Counted from the first letter of the stretch, positions 17,234-26,886 are shown. The stretch is 38,846 bases of DNA from Asanoa iriomotensis (GCF_016862515.1 NZ_BONC01000072.1:1-38846); one strand, 5' to 3'. Numbers and translations: made by a program. Notes: generated by a model not told the origin, from the letters alone.

Positions 17234-18427
17234 ATGCGTCATCTCTGGTCGCTGGTCCTGGCGCTGGTTCTCGCACCCGTCATCTGGGCTTTGTCCGGTT
17301 ACGGGATGAACGAGGTCGCGGTCAGCACGGGGCGGTTCGACCTCCGGCTGATCGGCGGCTTCGTCGCGCTCGCGGCCGCCGGCGTGCTGCTCACCCTGCT
17401 CGTGCTGACCCGACTCTCCCCGGTCGGGCCGGCCGTCGCCGGGCTCGCGTTCATCGTGACCAGCGTGCTGGTGTCGCAGATTCCGGAAACGTTCCAGGAC
17501 ATCTACCAGGCGTCGGTGTTCGGCCGGCCGGCCGGTCTCGCCAACCCGGCGCTGGCGATCGGGCCCGTGATCGGCACGTTGCTGTTGCTGACCGTGTTCA
17601 GCCCGCGGCGCTGGCGGCAACATGCGACGCCGCCCGCGGCCGCGCCGCCGCCGATCTATCCCGGCGCGACCGTCGGGCCGCCGCCCTATCAGCCGACGCA
17701 CGCGGCTTATCCGACCTCGCCGGCGCTCGGTGCCGCTCCCGGGTCGCCGGCCGGCGCCTACACCACCGGCGTCCTGTACGGGCAGGGCTACAACGCACCC
17801 GCGTCAGGGTTGCCGGCGCCGGTGCCGACGAGTGGCGTGCCGGCTGCCGCCGCGCCCACCTCGGCACCGCCTACCCCGCCTCCGCCCTCACCTCGGACCG
17901 AACCGCCGCCTGCGACGCGTGGTCCCGACCGCGTGCCGCCGCCTCCGCCGCCGCGGTTCACCCCGCACGTCCCGCGTCAGCCGGGCGCCAACGAGGCAGC
18001 CGACGCGGACGACCTCACCACGCGCCTCGGCCCGGCCAAGCCGGCCACCGACGAGACGACGAGGCTCGGTCCGCCGGCCACCGACGAGACCACCCGACTA
18101 GCCCCGGCGCCGCCGGCCGACGAGGGCACGGTCGTCACGCCACCGGCCGACGACGACGAGAAGACGACGCTGATCGCCCCCGCCGCCGGAGACGACGAGA
18201 AGACGACCCTGATCACGTCGCCGGCCGCGGGCGAGGCGACGCCTCGGCCGGCCGACGACGGTGACGAGACCACCGTGCTGCGACCGGACGCCGCCGACGA
18301 GGCGGTCGAGGACGGCAGCACACGCCCGCTGCGCGGCACCCCACCACCACCGGCGGCCTATCCACCGCCCGGCCACGCCACGCCGACCCCACCACCCACC
18401 GACCCGGACGCCACCCGCCGGCTGTGA
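17234..18427 (+). CDS. Membrane protein with repeated Thr-Thr motifs in its tail
   Basis: A 397-aa paralogue of the preceding protein. It has MRHLWSL at its start and four membrane segments at about 4-21, 37-58, 63-83 and 103-122. The tail of about 270 residues is Pro/Ala-rich. Its last third (about residues 258-369) has six spaced acidic Thr motifs: DLTTRL, DETTRL twice, DEKTTL twice, DETTVL, and a related GSTRPL. These resemble the acidic-Thr-Thr sites that actinobacterial Ser/Thr kinases phosphorylate and FHA domains read (Thr with a hydrophobic residue at +3); this is an inference. ATG 17234 has GGGAGG five bases upstream. The 3' end is 13 bp from that of the convergent acyl-CoA dehydrogenase gene. 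Confidence 0.82.
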   Translation: MRHLWSLVLALVLAPVIWALSGYGMNEVAVSTGRFDLRLIGGFVALAAAGVLLTLLVLTRLSPVGPAVAGLAFIVTSVLVSQIPETFQDIYQASVFGRPAGLANPALAIGPVIGTLLLLTVFSPRRWRQHATPPAAAPPPIYPGATVGPPPYQPTHAAYPTSPALGAAPGSPAGAYTTGVLYGQGYNAPASGLPAPVPTSGVPAAAAPTSAPPTPPPPSPRTEPPPATRGPDRVPPPPPPRFTPHVPRQPGANEAADADDLTTRLGPAKPATDETTRLGPPATDETTRLAPAPPADEGTVVTPPADDDEKTTLIAPAAGDDEKTTLITSPAAGEATPRPADDGDETTVLRPDAADEAVEDGSTRPLRGTPPPPAAYPPPGHATPTPPPTDPDATRRL

Positions 18428-18440
18428 GCGGGCGGCGGCG

Positions 18441-19610
18441 TTACGCGACGCCGTTGAGGAGTTGGCGGGCCATGACGATGCGCTGGACCTGGTTGGTGCC
18501 CTCGTAGATCTGGGTGATCTTGGCGTCGCGCATCATCCGCTCGAGCGGGTAGTCGCGCGTGTAGCCGTACCCGCCGAGAAGTTGGACCGCGTCCGTGGTG
18601 ATCTCCATGGCGGCGTCGGAGGCGAAGCATTTCGCCGCCGCGCCGAAGTAGGTCAGGTCGGCGTCGAGGCGCTCTGACCGGCCGGCCGCCGCGTAGGTCA
18701 GCTCGCGCGCCGCGGTCAGCTTCATGCCCATGTCGGCGAGTATGAACTGCACGCCCTGGAAGTCGGCGATCGGCTTGCCGAACTGGTGCCGCTCCTTGAC
18801 GTAACCCAGCGCGTAGTCGAGCGCGCCCGAGGCGATGCCGACCGCCTGTGCGGCGATGGTCACCCGGGTGTGGTCGAGGGTGCGCATCGCGGTCGCGAAC
18901 CCGGTGCCCGGCTCGCCGATAAGCCGCGAATCCGGAATATGCACATTGTCGAAGTAAACCTCGCGGGTCGGCGAGCCCTTGATGCCGAGCTTCTTCTCCG
19001 GTGCGCCGAACGACACACCCGTATCCGACTTGGACACCACGAACGCCGAGATGCCGCGCGACCGGGCGCCCGGATCGGTGACCGCGAAGACCGTGTAGAA
19101 CTCCGACACGCCGGCGTTGGTGATCCAGCGCTTGACGCCGTTCAAAACCCAGCCGCCGGAGGGTGCCCGTTCCGCCCGGGTCGTCATCGACACGGCGTCG
19201 CTGCCCGCCTCGGGCTCGGACAGGCAGTAGGAGAACATCGCCTCGCCGCGGGCCACCGGCGGCAGGAACTCGGCCTTGACCGCGTCGGAACCCGCCAGCA
19301 GCAACGGCATCGTGCCCAGCTTGTTGACCGCCGGGATCAGCGACGACGACGCGCAGGCGCGGGCCACCTCCTCGATGACGATCGCGGTCGCGAGGGCGTC
19401 CGCGCCGGCGCCGCCGTATTCGACCGGGATGTGCGGAGCGTGGAAGTCGGCCGCGCGCAACGCCTCGTACGACGCCTTGGGGAACTCACCGGTTTCGTCC
19501 GCGTGCGCCGCGTTCGGCGCGACCTTCGCGTCACAGACCTCGCGCACCGCAGCGCGGATGGTCGCGTGCTCCTCGGGTATTTGGTAAACGTCGAACGAAC
19601 GGTCTGTCAT
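18441..19610 (-). CDS. Acyl-CoA dehydrogenase (FadE25-like)
   Basis: A 389-aa FAD enzyme of fatty-acid beta-oxidation or a related acyl-CoA oxidation. The two family signatures are intact: FSYCLSEPEAGSDA (about 126-139) and QLLGGYGYTRDYPLERMMRD (343-362). The catalytic base is Glu370 in QIYEGTNQ, the position used by short/medium-chain type dehydrogenases. RHQFGKP (274-280) contacts FAD. The best match by memory is mycobacterial FadE25, which also sits near purE and purK. ATG 19610 is chosen because the protein starts MTDRSFDVYQIPEEH; an upstream GTG-like extension is unsupported. Substrate chain length cannot be told from sequence. Confidence 0.93.
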   Translation of the reverse strand: MTDRSFDVYQIPEEHATIRAAVREVCDAKVAPNAAHADETGEFPKASYEALRAADFHAPHIPVEYGGAGADALATAIVIEEVARACASSSLIPAVNKLGTMPLLLAGSDAVKAEFLPPVARGEAMFSYCLSEPEAGSDAVSMTTRAERAPSGGWVLNGVKRWITNAGVSEFYTVFAVTDPGARSRGISAFVVSKSDTGVSFGAPEKKLGIKGSPTREVYFDNVHIPDSRLIGEPGTGFATAMRTLDHTRVTIAAQAVGIASGALDYALGYVKERHQFGKPIADFQGVQFILADMGMKLTAARELTYAAAGRSERLDADLTYFGAAAKCFASDAAMEITTDAVQLLGGYGYTRDYPLERMMRDAKITQIYEGTNQVQRIVMARQLLNGVA

Positions 19611-19889
19611 AGTTGCGGCCCTTCCCTGGCCGGGGGTCGGCGACCACCGGTAGCGTGCGTCGGGCATGCGTCAAACTCGGCCCACCGCTGAGGATACCGG
19701 CCGGTAACCGTGGGCTGATGTGCACGGTGGGTAGGCTCACGCACTATCCTCGCCACGGCAGGCGAGTCCGCCGCCGGCGGCGGGACAAAAGAACAAGTGT
19801 CCTAACTGACGCGCCGTGCGGGCGCGGACAGCCCCGACAACCGACGTGGCGCACAGTTGCGCCGCCGAGCGCGAGCGGAGAACCAAGGC

Positions 19890-21317
19890 GTGACGATCCC
19901 GTACCCGAACACCCAGCCCATGCCGGCGATCGCGGCGGTGACGCCCCCGTCCGGATCCGCGCGCCCGCGGCTGACCTTCCTCGGCACCGGTTACCTGGGT
20001 GCGACGTACGCCATCTGTTACGCCGAACTCGGCTACGAGGTGCTCGGCGTCGACGTCGACGAGCAGAAGATCGCCGGGCTGGCCTCGGGTGTCGTTCCGT
20101 TCCACGAGCCCGGCCTCGACGAACTGCTGCGGCGCAACCTCGCCGCGGGCCGGCTGCGGTTCTCCACCGACTACCAGGACGCCGCCGAGTTCGGCGACGT
20201 CCACTTCATCTGCGTTGGCACCCCGCAGCGGGCCGACGGCATGGGCGCCGACCTCACCTACGTCGAGAGCTCGGTCGTCAACCTCGCCCAGCACCTCACC
20301 CGAAAGGCCCTCATCGTCGGCAAGTCGACCGTCCCGGTCGGCACCGCCGAGTGGATCGAGCAGCTCGTCGGCAAGCACGCCGCCCCTGAGCTGGGTGTCG
20401 AGGTCGCCTGGAGCCCCGAGTTCCTGCAGGAGGGCTTCGCCGTCGAGGACGTGCTGCGCCCCAACCGCATCGTCGTCGGCGTGAAGAGCGACTGGTCCAA
20501 CGGCCTGCTGTACGCGGCCCACAAGGGCGTCTTCGACCTGGCCGCGACCGAGGACCGCGAGGTCCCGCTGGTGATCACCGACTTCTCCACCGCCGAGCTG
20601 GTCAAGGTCGCCGCCAACGCGTTCCTGGCCACCAAGATCTCGTTCATCAACGCGATGGCCGAGGTCTGCGAGGTCGCCGGCGGCGACGTCACGCAGCTCG
20701 CCCGGGCCATCGGGTACGACCCGCGGATCGGCAACCGGTTCCTGCAGGCCGGCGTCGGCTTCGGCGGCGGCTGCCTGCCCAAGGACATCCGGGCCTTCCA
20801 GGCCCGGGCGCAGGAGCTGGGTGCCGGCGAGGCCCTGCGGTTCCTGCACGAGGTCGACCTGATCAACCTGCGCCGCCGCACCCGCGTGCTCAACCTCGCC
20901 GCCGAGCTGCTCGGCCGGCGTTCGGGCCCGGCCGGTCCCGATCTGTCCGGTGCCCGGATCGCGGTGCTCGGTGCGACGTTCAAGCCCAACTCCGACGACA
21001 TCCGCGACGCCCCGTCGCTGGCGGTCGCCGGGCTGCTCCTCAAGGCCGGCGCCGACGTGCGGGTCTACGACCCCGAGGGCATGGACAACGCCAAGAAGGC
21101 CGCGCCCGACCTGACGTACGAGCCGACCCTCAACGACGCCGTCCGCGACGCCGACCTGGTCTGCGTGCTGACCGAGTGGGCCGACTTCCGCAACGCCGAC
21201 CCGATCGCCGTCGGCGAGCTGGTCGCCGGCAAGAAGGTGATCGACGGCCGCAACTGCCTCGACCCGGCGCTGTGGAGCCAGGCCGGCTGGGTCTACCGGG
21301 GCATGGGCCGCCCGTAA
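19890..21317 (+). CDS. ugd: UDP-glucose 6-dehydrogenase
   Basis: A 475-aa enzyme oxidising UDP-glucose to UDP-glucuronate with two NAD+, for cell-surface polysaccharide. The NAD-binding loop GTGYLG is at residues 32-37, and the first Asp of the cofactor site is in VLGVDVDEQK. The catalytic Cys is Cys295 in FGGGCLPKD. The C-terminal UDP-binding domain has GATFKPNSDDIRDAPS and ends with IDGRNCLDP. The UDP-glucose/GDP-mannose dehydrogenase family is certain; UDP-glucose is preferred by similarity. GTG 19890 has GGAG nine bases upstream; the first 25 residues are non-conserved, so an ATG at 19920 is possible. A very strong terminator follows. Confidence 0.93.
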   Translation: MTIPYPNTQPMPAIAAVTPPSGSARPRLTFLGTGYLGATYAICYAELGYEVLGVDVDEQKIAGLASGVVPFHEPGLDELLRRNLAAGRLRFSTDYQDAAEFGDVHFICVGTPQRADGMGADLTYVESSVVNLAQHLTRKALIVGKSTVPVGTAEWIEQLVGKHAAPELGVEVAWSPEFLQEGFAVEDVLRPNRIVVGVKSDWSNGLLYAAHKGVFDLAATEDREVPLVITDFSTAELVKVAANAFLATKISFINAMAEVCEVAGGDVTQLARAIGYDPRIGNRFLQAGVGFGGGCLPKDIRAFQARAQELGAGEALRFLHEVDLINLRRRTRVLNLAAELLGRRSGPAGPDLSGARIAVLGATFKPNSDDIRDAPSLAVAGLLLKAGADVRVYDPEGMDNAKKAAPDLTYEPTLNDAVRDADLVCVLTEWADFRNADPIAVGELVAGKKVIDGRNCLDPALWSQAGWVYRGMGRP

Positions 21318-21333
21318 CACGTCTGTTCTTCCG

Positions 21334-21373
21334 AAGGGCGCTCCTGGGGTTTCGCACCCCGGGAGCGCCCTTT
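21334..21373 (+). terminator. Rho-independent terminator of ugd
   Basis: A near-perfect 16-bp stem: AGGGCGCTCC-T-GGGGT (21335-21350) with ACCCC-G-GGAGCGCCCT (21356-21371). The loop is TTCGC and one pair is T-G. It begins 18 bp after the stop and ends in TTT. Flanking AA and TT extend the stem. Confidence 0.9.
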
Positions 21374-21462
21374 CACATTGGAGGGAGTCACCGATTTCGG
21401 GTGTCGCGCCCGGACACGCCCAAAGGGACTGTTCAATCGACGTCCGGTATGGGCATGCTTCG

Positions 21463-21468
21463 GTATAG
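21463..21468 (+). promoter_or_regulatory. Possible -10 box upstream of the large membrane protein
   Basis: TATAGG lies 29 bp before ATG 21498, after the ugd terminator, and is the best -10-like hexamer there. A convincing -35 at the right distance is not seen. Confidence 0.3.
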
Positions 21469-21497
21469 GCGTCACTGTCCTGCCGCGGAGAGGTGCG

Positions 21498-24400
21498 ATG
21501 GAAAGGTATCCGTGTCCCTCCTGCGGCCGGGAGATCGACCCCGCGCCTCGATGCCCTTATTGCAACGCCGAGCAGGGCAGGTGGGCCGACGAGGTGTCGC
21601 GCATCGAGCGCGAGATCGCCGAGATCCGCCGCGAGGACATCAAGCTGGCCCGCGACCAGCGGGTGCTGGCCCAGCGGATGCAGGCCGCCCAGTTCCAGCG
21701 CGACATCCTCTCCGCCGCCAACCGCGAACGGCTCAAGGAGCAGCTCAAGAAGCCGCGCCGGGTGCTGCGCCGTCGGGCCGTCCGCCGGCCGCCGACGGCT
21801 GACCCGACCGGTCCGCGGATCCCACGGCAACAGCCGGCCGCGGCGCCCCCGCCCGAACCGCCGCCACCGCCGCAGATCCAGGACATCGACGACGAGGGCG
21901 TACGCCCGGAGGCCTCACCCCGGGAGATCCAGAACGTCTACCTCGGCCTGGGCGCCCTGCTCCTCGGTGTCGCGGCGGTGGTCTTCGCCGGCGTGGCCCG
22001 CTACCCGATCCCCCGGCTGGCCATCCTGGCCGGTGCGGCCGCGCTCATGCTCGGCGTCGCGCCGTTCGTCCGGGCCCGGCGGCTGAGCTCGACCGCCGAA
22101 ACCATCTCCGCGGTCGGCCTGACGCTGGTGCCGCTCATCGGCTACGCGCTCTACCTGGTGCCCGAGGTGCGCAACGGGCCTGTCTCGGGCGAGGTGTTCG
22201 CCGGCATCGTGTTCGCGGTGACGGCGGCGATCGCCGCGGTCTACGCGAGCGCCACGGGCCTCAGCGTGCCCCGGTACGCGACCGTGCTCGCCCTGCAACC
22301 CGTGATCCCGTTGCTCACCCACGACTGGATCAACGGCTCGACCGGCTGGGCCTTCTCGCTGGCGGCCGTGGCCGCGCTGGACATCTGGCTGGGCCGGCAA
22401 TACGCGGCCTTCGGCGCGCTCGTGCCGCCCGCGTGGTCGGCCCGGCTGGTCCCGCCGCCGGCCACCGACAGCCTCGCGCCACCCACGGACCACGAACAGA
22501 CCACGGGTGTACGGCTCGGGCGGCGCACGGGTGGCGACCCGACCGACAAGCCCGACGCCGACCCCGCGGACGGTGACGCGACGGGGTTCGGCGTGGGCTC
22601 CCGCTCCGGCGCGGTGCCGGCGGGCGGCCCGAAGGTCTCCCGGATCGTCTCGACCCCGCCCCGGCAGCGCGTCGGCGAAACCGACGAGGAAGCCCCGCGG
22701 GAGGAGAGCCGCCGGCCCGAGGCCGCCGCCGAGGAGACCGAGGTCCTGGTCGACGCCGGCCCGCCCGAGGCACCGGTCTCCGGTCCGCCGCCGCAGACCG
22801 AGGTCGCCGCCCGGTGGCTGCGCGAGATGTCCTGGGTGCTGTTCGGCATCGCGATCGGCGCGGCCCTCATCTACGCGGTGGCCGGCCTGGTCGAGGCGCG
22901 CACCGTGCCGGGCGCCACGGTGGCCGGCCTCGCGCTGGTCCTGGCCGCCGGCATCGGCCTGGTGGGCTCGCTGTCGCTGCGCCGCCGCCCCCTGCCCGAC
23001 CTCGCCGGCGGCATCATGACGCTGGCCCTGATCGGCGCCGCCGGCCGGGTCGCCGCGGTCGCGCTGCCCGGGCACACGCTGGTGGTCGTCGCCGCGATCG
23101 TCGCGCTGATCGGCTTCGCGGTGCGGGCGCTGCCCGACGACGCCCGCCGCGGCCCACAGCTCGCCTCGACGGCGGCGCTGCTGGTCATCGGCATGGTGGT
23201 CGCCGGCAACACGCTGCGCGCCGCGATCGCCCCGATCGAGGCCGCGCTGCCGATGTGGCGGGCCGACCTGACCGCGTACGACATGAAGCTCGACGACGCG
23301 ATCACCACCGCCCAGTGGCAGCTCGCGGTCGCCGCCGCCCTGCTGACGATCGCCGCCGTGCTGTCCGCGCCGCAGGAGATCCGGCGCGAGCTGGCGGTCG
23401 CCGGCGCCGCGCTGACCGCGCTCGCCGCACCCGCCTCGTTCGACCTCGGCTGGGCCGCCGCGCCCTGGCCGCCGGTCGCCGCCGCGATCGCGATCGGCGT
23501 GGCCGGCCTGTGGGCGCGCACCAGCCGGGCCGGCGTCGCCCACGCGGTGGGCGCCGCGCTGGTCGGGCTCGCCGCCGCCGGCGCGTCGACCGCCCGCCCG
23601 GCGCTCACCGCCGCGGTGCTGTTCACGATCGCCGCCGGTGGTGCGCTGATCGCCGCGGCCGCCCGCACGGCCTCCGTCCGCGCCAACGCGGGCGCGGACC
23701 CGGTCGGCGAGTGGGCCGCCGGTGGTGCGGCGTTCGCCTTCCCGGGCGCGGTGGCGAGCTTCGTCGCGGCGACCGTGCCGAGCGAGGCGGCCACCGTCCC
23801 GATCCTGGCCACGGCCTTCCTCGCCGTCTGCGCGACGCTCAGCTTCGCGGCCCTCAACCAGGTCGCCGAGCGGCACCTGAGCGTCCCGCTGACGGTCGGC
23901 ACCGGGCTCGGCGCGGTGGCCGTGGCCATCGCCGCGTTCGCCGCCGGCGAGGCCACCGGCGCCGACAAGCTGGTCGGCGCGCTGATGCTGGTCGCCGCGA
24001 TGCTGCTGTTCCTGGCTCCCTCGATCGACCACGGCCGCCGCGCGGACCGCATGCTCGACGGCGCCGACTTCGCGTCCGCGGCCGCGACCGTCGCGTTGAT
24101 CGGCGCGCTCGCCCGGATCGCGGCGATCCTCGCTCCCGGCGGCCAGATCGCGACGGTGGCGGCGATGATCCTGATCGTCGCGATCGCCGTGCGGGCACTG
24201 CCGGAAGACTGGCGGCGCGGGCCGGCGCTGGGCATCGCGGTCGGCGGTGGCGTCATCGCCGCGATCGCCGGCTACCAGTCGCTCGCCGGTGGGCTGCGCA
24301 TCCTGGCCACGCCGGGCGCGCTGTGGGAGGCCGACCTGTCCCGGTGGCCGGGCAGCACCGACGCGGCCGGCGCGTGGCAGGCGCCGGTTGCCCTCGTGCT

Positions 24401-26801
24401 GCTCGCCGGCGCGGCCGCGATCGTCCTGCCCCGCCCCTGGTCCTACGACGTCGCCGGGGTCTTCGTCGGCCTGGCCACGATCGGCGCGCCGGCCGCCCTC
24501 GGGCTCCCCTGGTACTCGCCGATCGTGATCGGCGGCGCGGTCGCCACCGTCTACGGCGTGGCGGCGGTGATGGCCGCCGACCCGCGCGCCGGGATCGCCC
24601 GGATCTGGGTCGCCGCCGCGGTCGCGCTGCACGCCGTCGGCGCCAGCGTGGTGCGGCCGTGGACCACCGCCGCGGCGCTGGCCATCATCGTGGTGATCGG
24701 CGTGGTGGTCGCCGCCCTGGCCGCCGCGGTCGTCGTGACCCCTGACGGCATGCCGGACCGAGCCGCGCTGCTGTTCACTCGCGGCGGGCGCGGCCCGACC
24801 ACCGAGTCGAGCGGCTACCCGGGAGCGGAAGCGGCCCCACCCATCGGCACCGACGGCGGCAGCATGCCGGCTGGCGCCGTGCCCTCTGGCGCCGGTGGCG
24901 CCGCGACCGCCACGATGACCCGCCCCCGCCAGGCCACCGTCGACGAACCCCTGGTGGTGCCGGCCGACGTCGCCGCACCACCGCACCTGTCCACGATCGG
25001 CGGCCTGGCCATCGGCGGCGCGCTGCTCGCCCTGCCCGGCGCCCTGGCCGGCTTCGCCGCGTCGACGGGAAGCTCCGCCGTCGTCGTGCTGACCGCGGCC
25101 CTGGCCGGCTCCAGCCTCGGCGTGGCCGTGCTGGCGCTGACGCGCACCAGGATGGCGCCGTTCCTCTCGTACGCCTCCGTGGGCCTCGCCGGCGGCGCGA
25201 CCGTCACCGCCGGCACCGCCCTGGCCACCGACGTCTCTCCCGGCGTCTACGCGGCCGCCGCGGCCATGCTGGGCATCCTGGCCGAGCTGCTGCGCGCGAC
25301 CGTGCCCCCCAGCGGCGAAACGGAGCGGGTCCGCCGGTGGAGCGCGCTGGCCGGGCCGCCCTGGCGCCGCATGCCGGGTGCCATGGGCCGGCGCTGGTCG
25401 CTGGAGCCGTCGATGGGCGCGCTGCTGCTCGCCGTACCCGGCACGCTGTTCGCCCTCTATGCCCTCGGCCCGGCGCTGATCGCGGCCCTGTTCGACCCGC
25501 TGCGTGTGGTCAACCACGTCTGGGAGGGCCCGCCGCCGACCCTGCTGGACCCACCGGCCTCGGCGGTCGAACCCTCCAACGTGCTCTCCGCGTTGCTGCT
25601 GACGGTGGCGGCCGGGCTCGCCGCGCTGGCGTTCTCCGGTGGCCGGCCCGCCCGAGCGGTGCCGGTGGTGCTGCCCGGCATCGCGGTGACCATCCTGATC
25701 ACCCCGGTGTCCCTGGGCTTCGGCTGGCCGCACAGCACGCAGGCGGCGCTGGCGGTGTTCGCGGTCGCCATGCTCGGGCTGGCGCTGACACCGCCACCGC
25801 CGGAGTCGGAGGTCGCACAGTCGCTGCGGGCGGCCCGCGTCGCCGCCTTCGTGATCGGCCTCGCCGCCGGCAACGCCGGCCTGACCGGCAGCCTGGCCAC
25901 CCGCGAGCTGACGCTGTTCACGCTCGGCAGCGCGGCGGTGGTCGGCGCGGCCGCCGCCCTGTACGGCAAGACCCAGCGGTCCCGCATCCTCGGCTGGCTG
26001 TTCGCCGCGATCATGGCGCAGGCGTTCGTGCTGACCCTCGGCCTCGTCGCGGGCCTGCCCCGCACGACGTCGGCGTTCGGCGTGCTCGGCGTCGGCGCCC
26101 TCCTGCTGATCGGCGCCACACTGCTGCCGCGCCTGCGCCGGCCGGACGCGCTGCACGAGGCGACCACCGTGGAGTGGAGCGGCTACGCGGCCGGCCTGGT
26201 CGCGTTCGCGCTCGCCTTCGACTCGGTGCCGCACCTGGCCGGCCTGCTCGCCGCCTGGGGCGCGGTGCTCGGCGTCGCGGCCGGCCGCCCCGGTCGTCGC
26301 GCGTCCCGCCGCCGGGTGATCTTCTACACGTCGCTGGGCTGTGAGGTCGCCGCCTGGTGGCTGCTGATGGACCTGGTCGACGTGCGGCTGTTGGAGGCCT
26401 ACACACTGCCGTTCGCCGCGGTCGCCCTGGTCGCGGGCCTGATCGAGCTGCGGCAGCGCCCGTCGCTCGGCAGCTGGGTCGCCTACGGGCCGGCCCTGGT
26501 CGCGGCGTTCCTGCCGACCACGGTGCTGGTGCTGACCCGCGACACCAACGACACCCGCGAGCTGCTCCTGCTGCTCGGCGCGGCCGCCACGCTCATCTTC
26601 GGCTCGATGCTCAAGCAGCAGGCGCCGTTCATCGTGGGCGCGGTGGTCACCGCCGTCTCGGCGATCCATTTCACGGTGACCCGGGTCGGCCCGTACTACG
26701 TCGTCCTGCCGATCGGCGTCATCCTGCTGATCCTGGGCGCGAGCAACGAAAACCGCCGCCGAGCCCAGGAACGCATCCGCAGCCTGCGCGGCATGCGCTA
26801 A
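21498..26801 (+). CDS. Very large polytopic membrane protein with N-terminal zinc ribbon (SCO7613 C-terminal domain type)
   Basis: A 1767-aa protein. Cys6, Cys9, Cys19 and Cys22 (CPSC...CPYC) form a zinc ribbon. A charged coiled-coil follows at about 28-84, then a Pro-rich linker. From about 137 to the end there are some forty or more hydrophobic helices, broken by polar inserts at about 311-447, 1091-1163 and 1270-1300. The membrane part contains repeated modules of about 350-390 residues; for example VRALPDDARRGPQL recurs as VRALPEDWRRGPAL. The end (VAYGPALVAAFLPTT, then APFIVGAVV and ILLILGASNENRRR) resembles the SCO7613 C-terminal domain found in Streptomyces. Function unknown. ATG 21498 has GGAGAGG upstream. 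The antisense strand is also open, a high-GC artefact. Confidence 0.88.
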   Translation: MERYPCPSCGREIDPAPRCPYCNAEQGRWADEVSRIEREIAEIRREDIKLARDQRVLAQRMQAAQFQRDILSAANRERLKEQLKKPRRVLRRRAVRRPPTADPTGPRIPRQQPAAAPPPEPPPPPQIQDIDDEGVRPEASPREIQNVYLGLGALLLGVAAVVFAGVARYPIPRLAILAGAAALMLGVAPFVRARRLSSTAETISAVGLTLVPLIGYALYLVPEVRNGPVSGEVFAGIVFAVTAAIAAVYASATGLSVPRYATVLALQPVIPLLTHDWINGSTGWAFSLAAVAALDIWLGRQYAAFGALVPPAWSARLVPPPATDSLAPPTDHEQTTGVRLGRRTGGDPTDKPDADPADGDATGFGVGSRSGAVPAGGPKVSRIVSTPPRQRVGETDEEAPREESRRPEAAAEETEVLVDAGPPEAPVSGPPPQTEVAARWLREMSWVLFGIAIGAALIYAVAGLVEARTVPGATVAGLALVLAAGIGLVGSLSLRRRPLPDLAGGIMTLALIGAAGRVAAVALPGHTLVVVAAIVALIGFAVRALPDDARRGPQLASTAALLVIGMVVAGNTLRAAIAPIEAALPMWRADLTAYDMKLDDAITTAQWQLAVAAALLTIAAVLSAPQEIRRELAVAGAALTALAAPASFDLGWAAAPWPPVAAAIAIGVAGLWARTSRAGVAHAVGAALVGLAAAGASTARPALTAAVLFTIAAGGALIAAAARTASVRANAGADPVGEWAAGGAAFAFPGAVASFVAATVPSEAATVPILATAFLAVCATLSFAALNQVAERHLSVPLTVGTGLGAVAVAIAAFAAGEATGADKLVGALMLVAAMLLFLAPSIDHGRRADRMLDGADFASAAATVALIGALARIAAILAPGGQIATVAAMILIVAIAVRALPEDWRRGPALGIAVGGGVIAAIAGYQSLAGGLRILATPGALWEADLSRWPGSTDAAGAWQAPVALVLLAGAAAIVLPRPWSYDVAGVFVGLATIGAPAALGLPWYSPIVIGGAVATVYGVAAVMAADPRAGIARIWVAAAVALHAVGASVVRPWTTAAALAIIVVIGVVVAALAAAVVVTPDGMPDRAALLFTRGGRGPTTESSGYPGAEAAPPIGTDGGSMPAGAVPSGAGGAATATMTRPRQATVDEPLVVPADVAAPPHLSTIGGLAIGGALLALPGALAGFAASTGSSAVVVLTAALAGSSLGVAVLALTRTRMAPFLSYASVGLAGGATVTAGTALATDVSPGVYAAAAAMLGILAELLRATVPPSGETERVRRWSALAGPPWRRMPGAMGRRWSLEPSMGALLLAVPGTLFALYALGPALIAALFDPLRVVNHVWEGPPPTLLDPPASAVEPSNVLSALLLTVAAGLAALAFSGGRPARAVPVVLPGIAVTILITPVSLGFGWPHSTQAALAVFAVAMLGLALTPPPPESEVAQSLRAARVAAFVIGLAAGNAGLTGSLATRELTLFTLGSAAVVGAAAALYGKTQRSRILGWLFAAIMAQAFVLTLGLVAGLPRTTSAFGVLGVGALLLIGATLLPRLRRPDALHEATTVEWSGYAAGLVAFALAFDSVPHLAGLLAAWGAVLGVAAGRPGRRASRRRVIFYTSLGCEVAAWWLLMDLVDVRLLEAYTLPFAAVALVAGLIELRQRPSLGSWVAYGPALVAAFLPTTVLVLTRDTNDTRELLLLLGAAATLIFGSMLKQQAPFIVGAVVTAVSAIHFTVTRVGPYYVVLPIGVILLILGASNENRRRAQERIRSLRGMR

Positions 26802-26849
26802 CAGGTGCGGTCGAGGCCGCGTCCGGGCGTCCGCGGAGGTCGGCGTTGC

Positions 26850-26868
26850 GGCCGGGCCGAGCCCGGCC
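26850..26868. terminator. Candidate terminator hairpin between convergent genes
   Basis: GGCCGGGC (26850-26857) pairs with GCCCGGCC (26861-26868) around a CGA loop. It lies between the end of the large membrane protein gene and the 3' end of the GNAT gene. No T-run is present. Confidence 0.45.
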
Positions 26869-26886
26869 CGATCCGCCAGAAACCCG

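Noticed and set aside
19737-21830. A 697-aa minus-strand ORF
   Set aside because: It is antisense to ugd and the start of the large membrane protein, without recognisable domains.
21915-26669. A 1584-aa minus-strand ORF
   Set aside because: It is antisense to the 1767-aa membrane protein and reads as Arg/Gly/Asp-rich low-complexity sequence with no family motifs. This is the usual GC-bias artefact.
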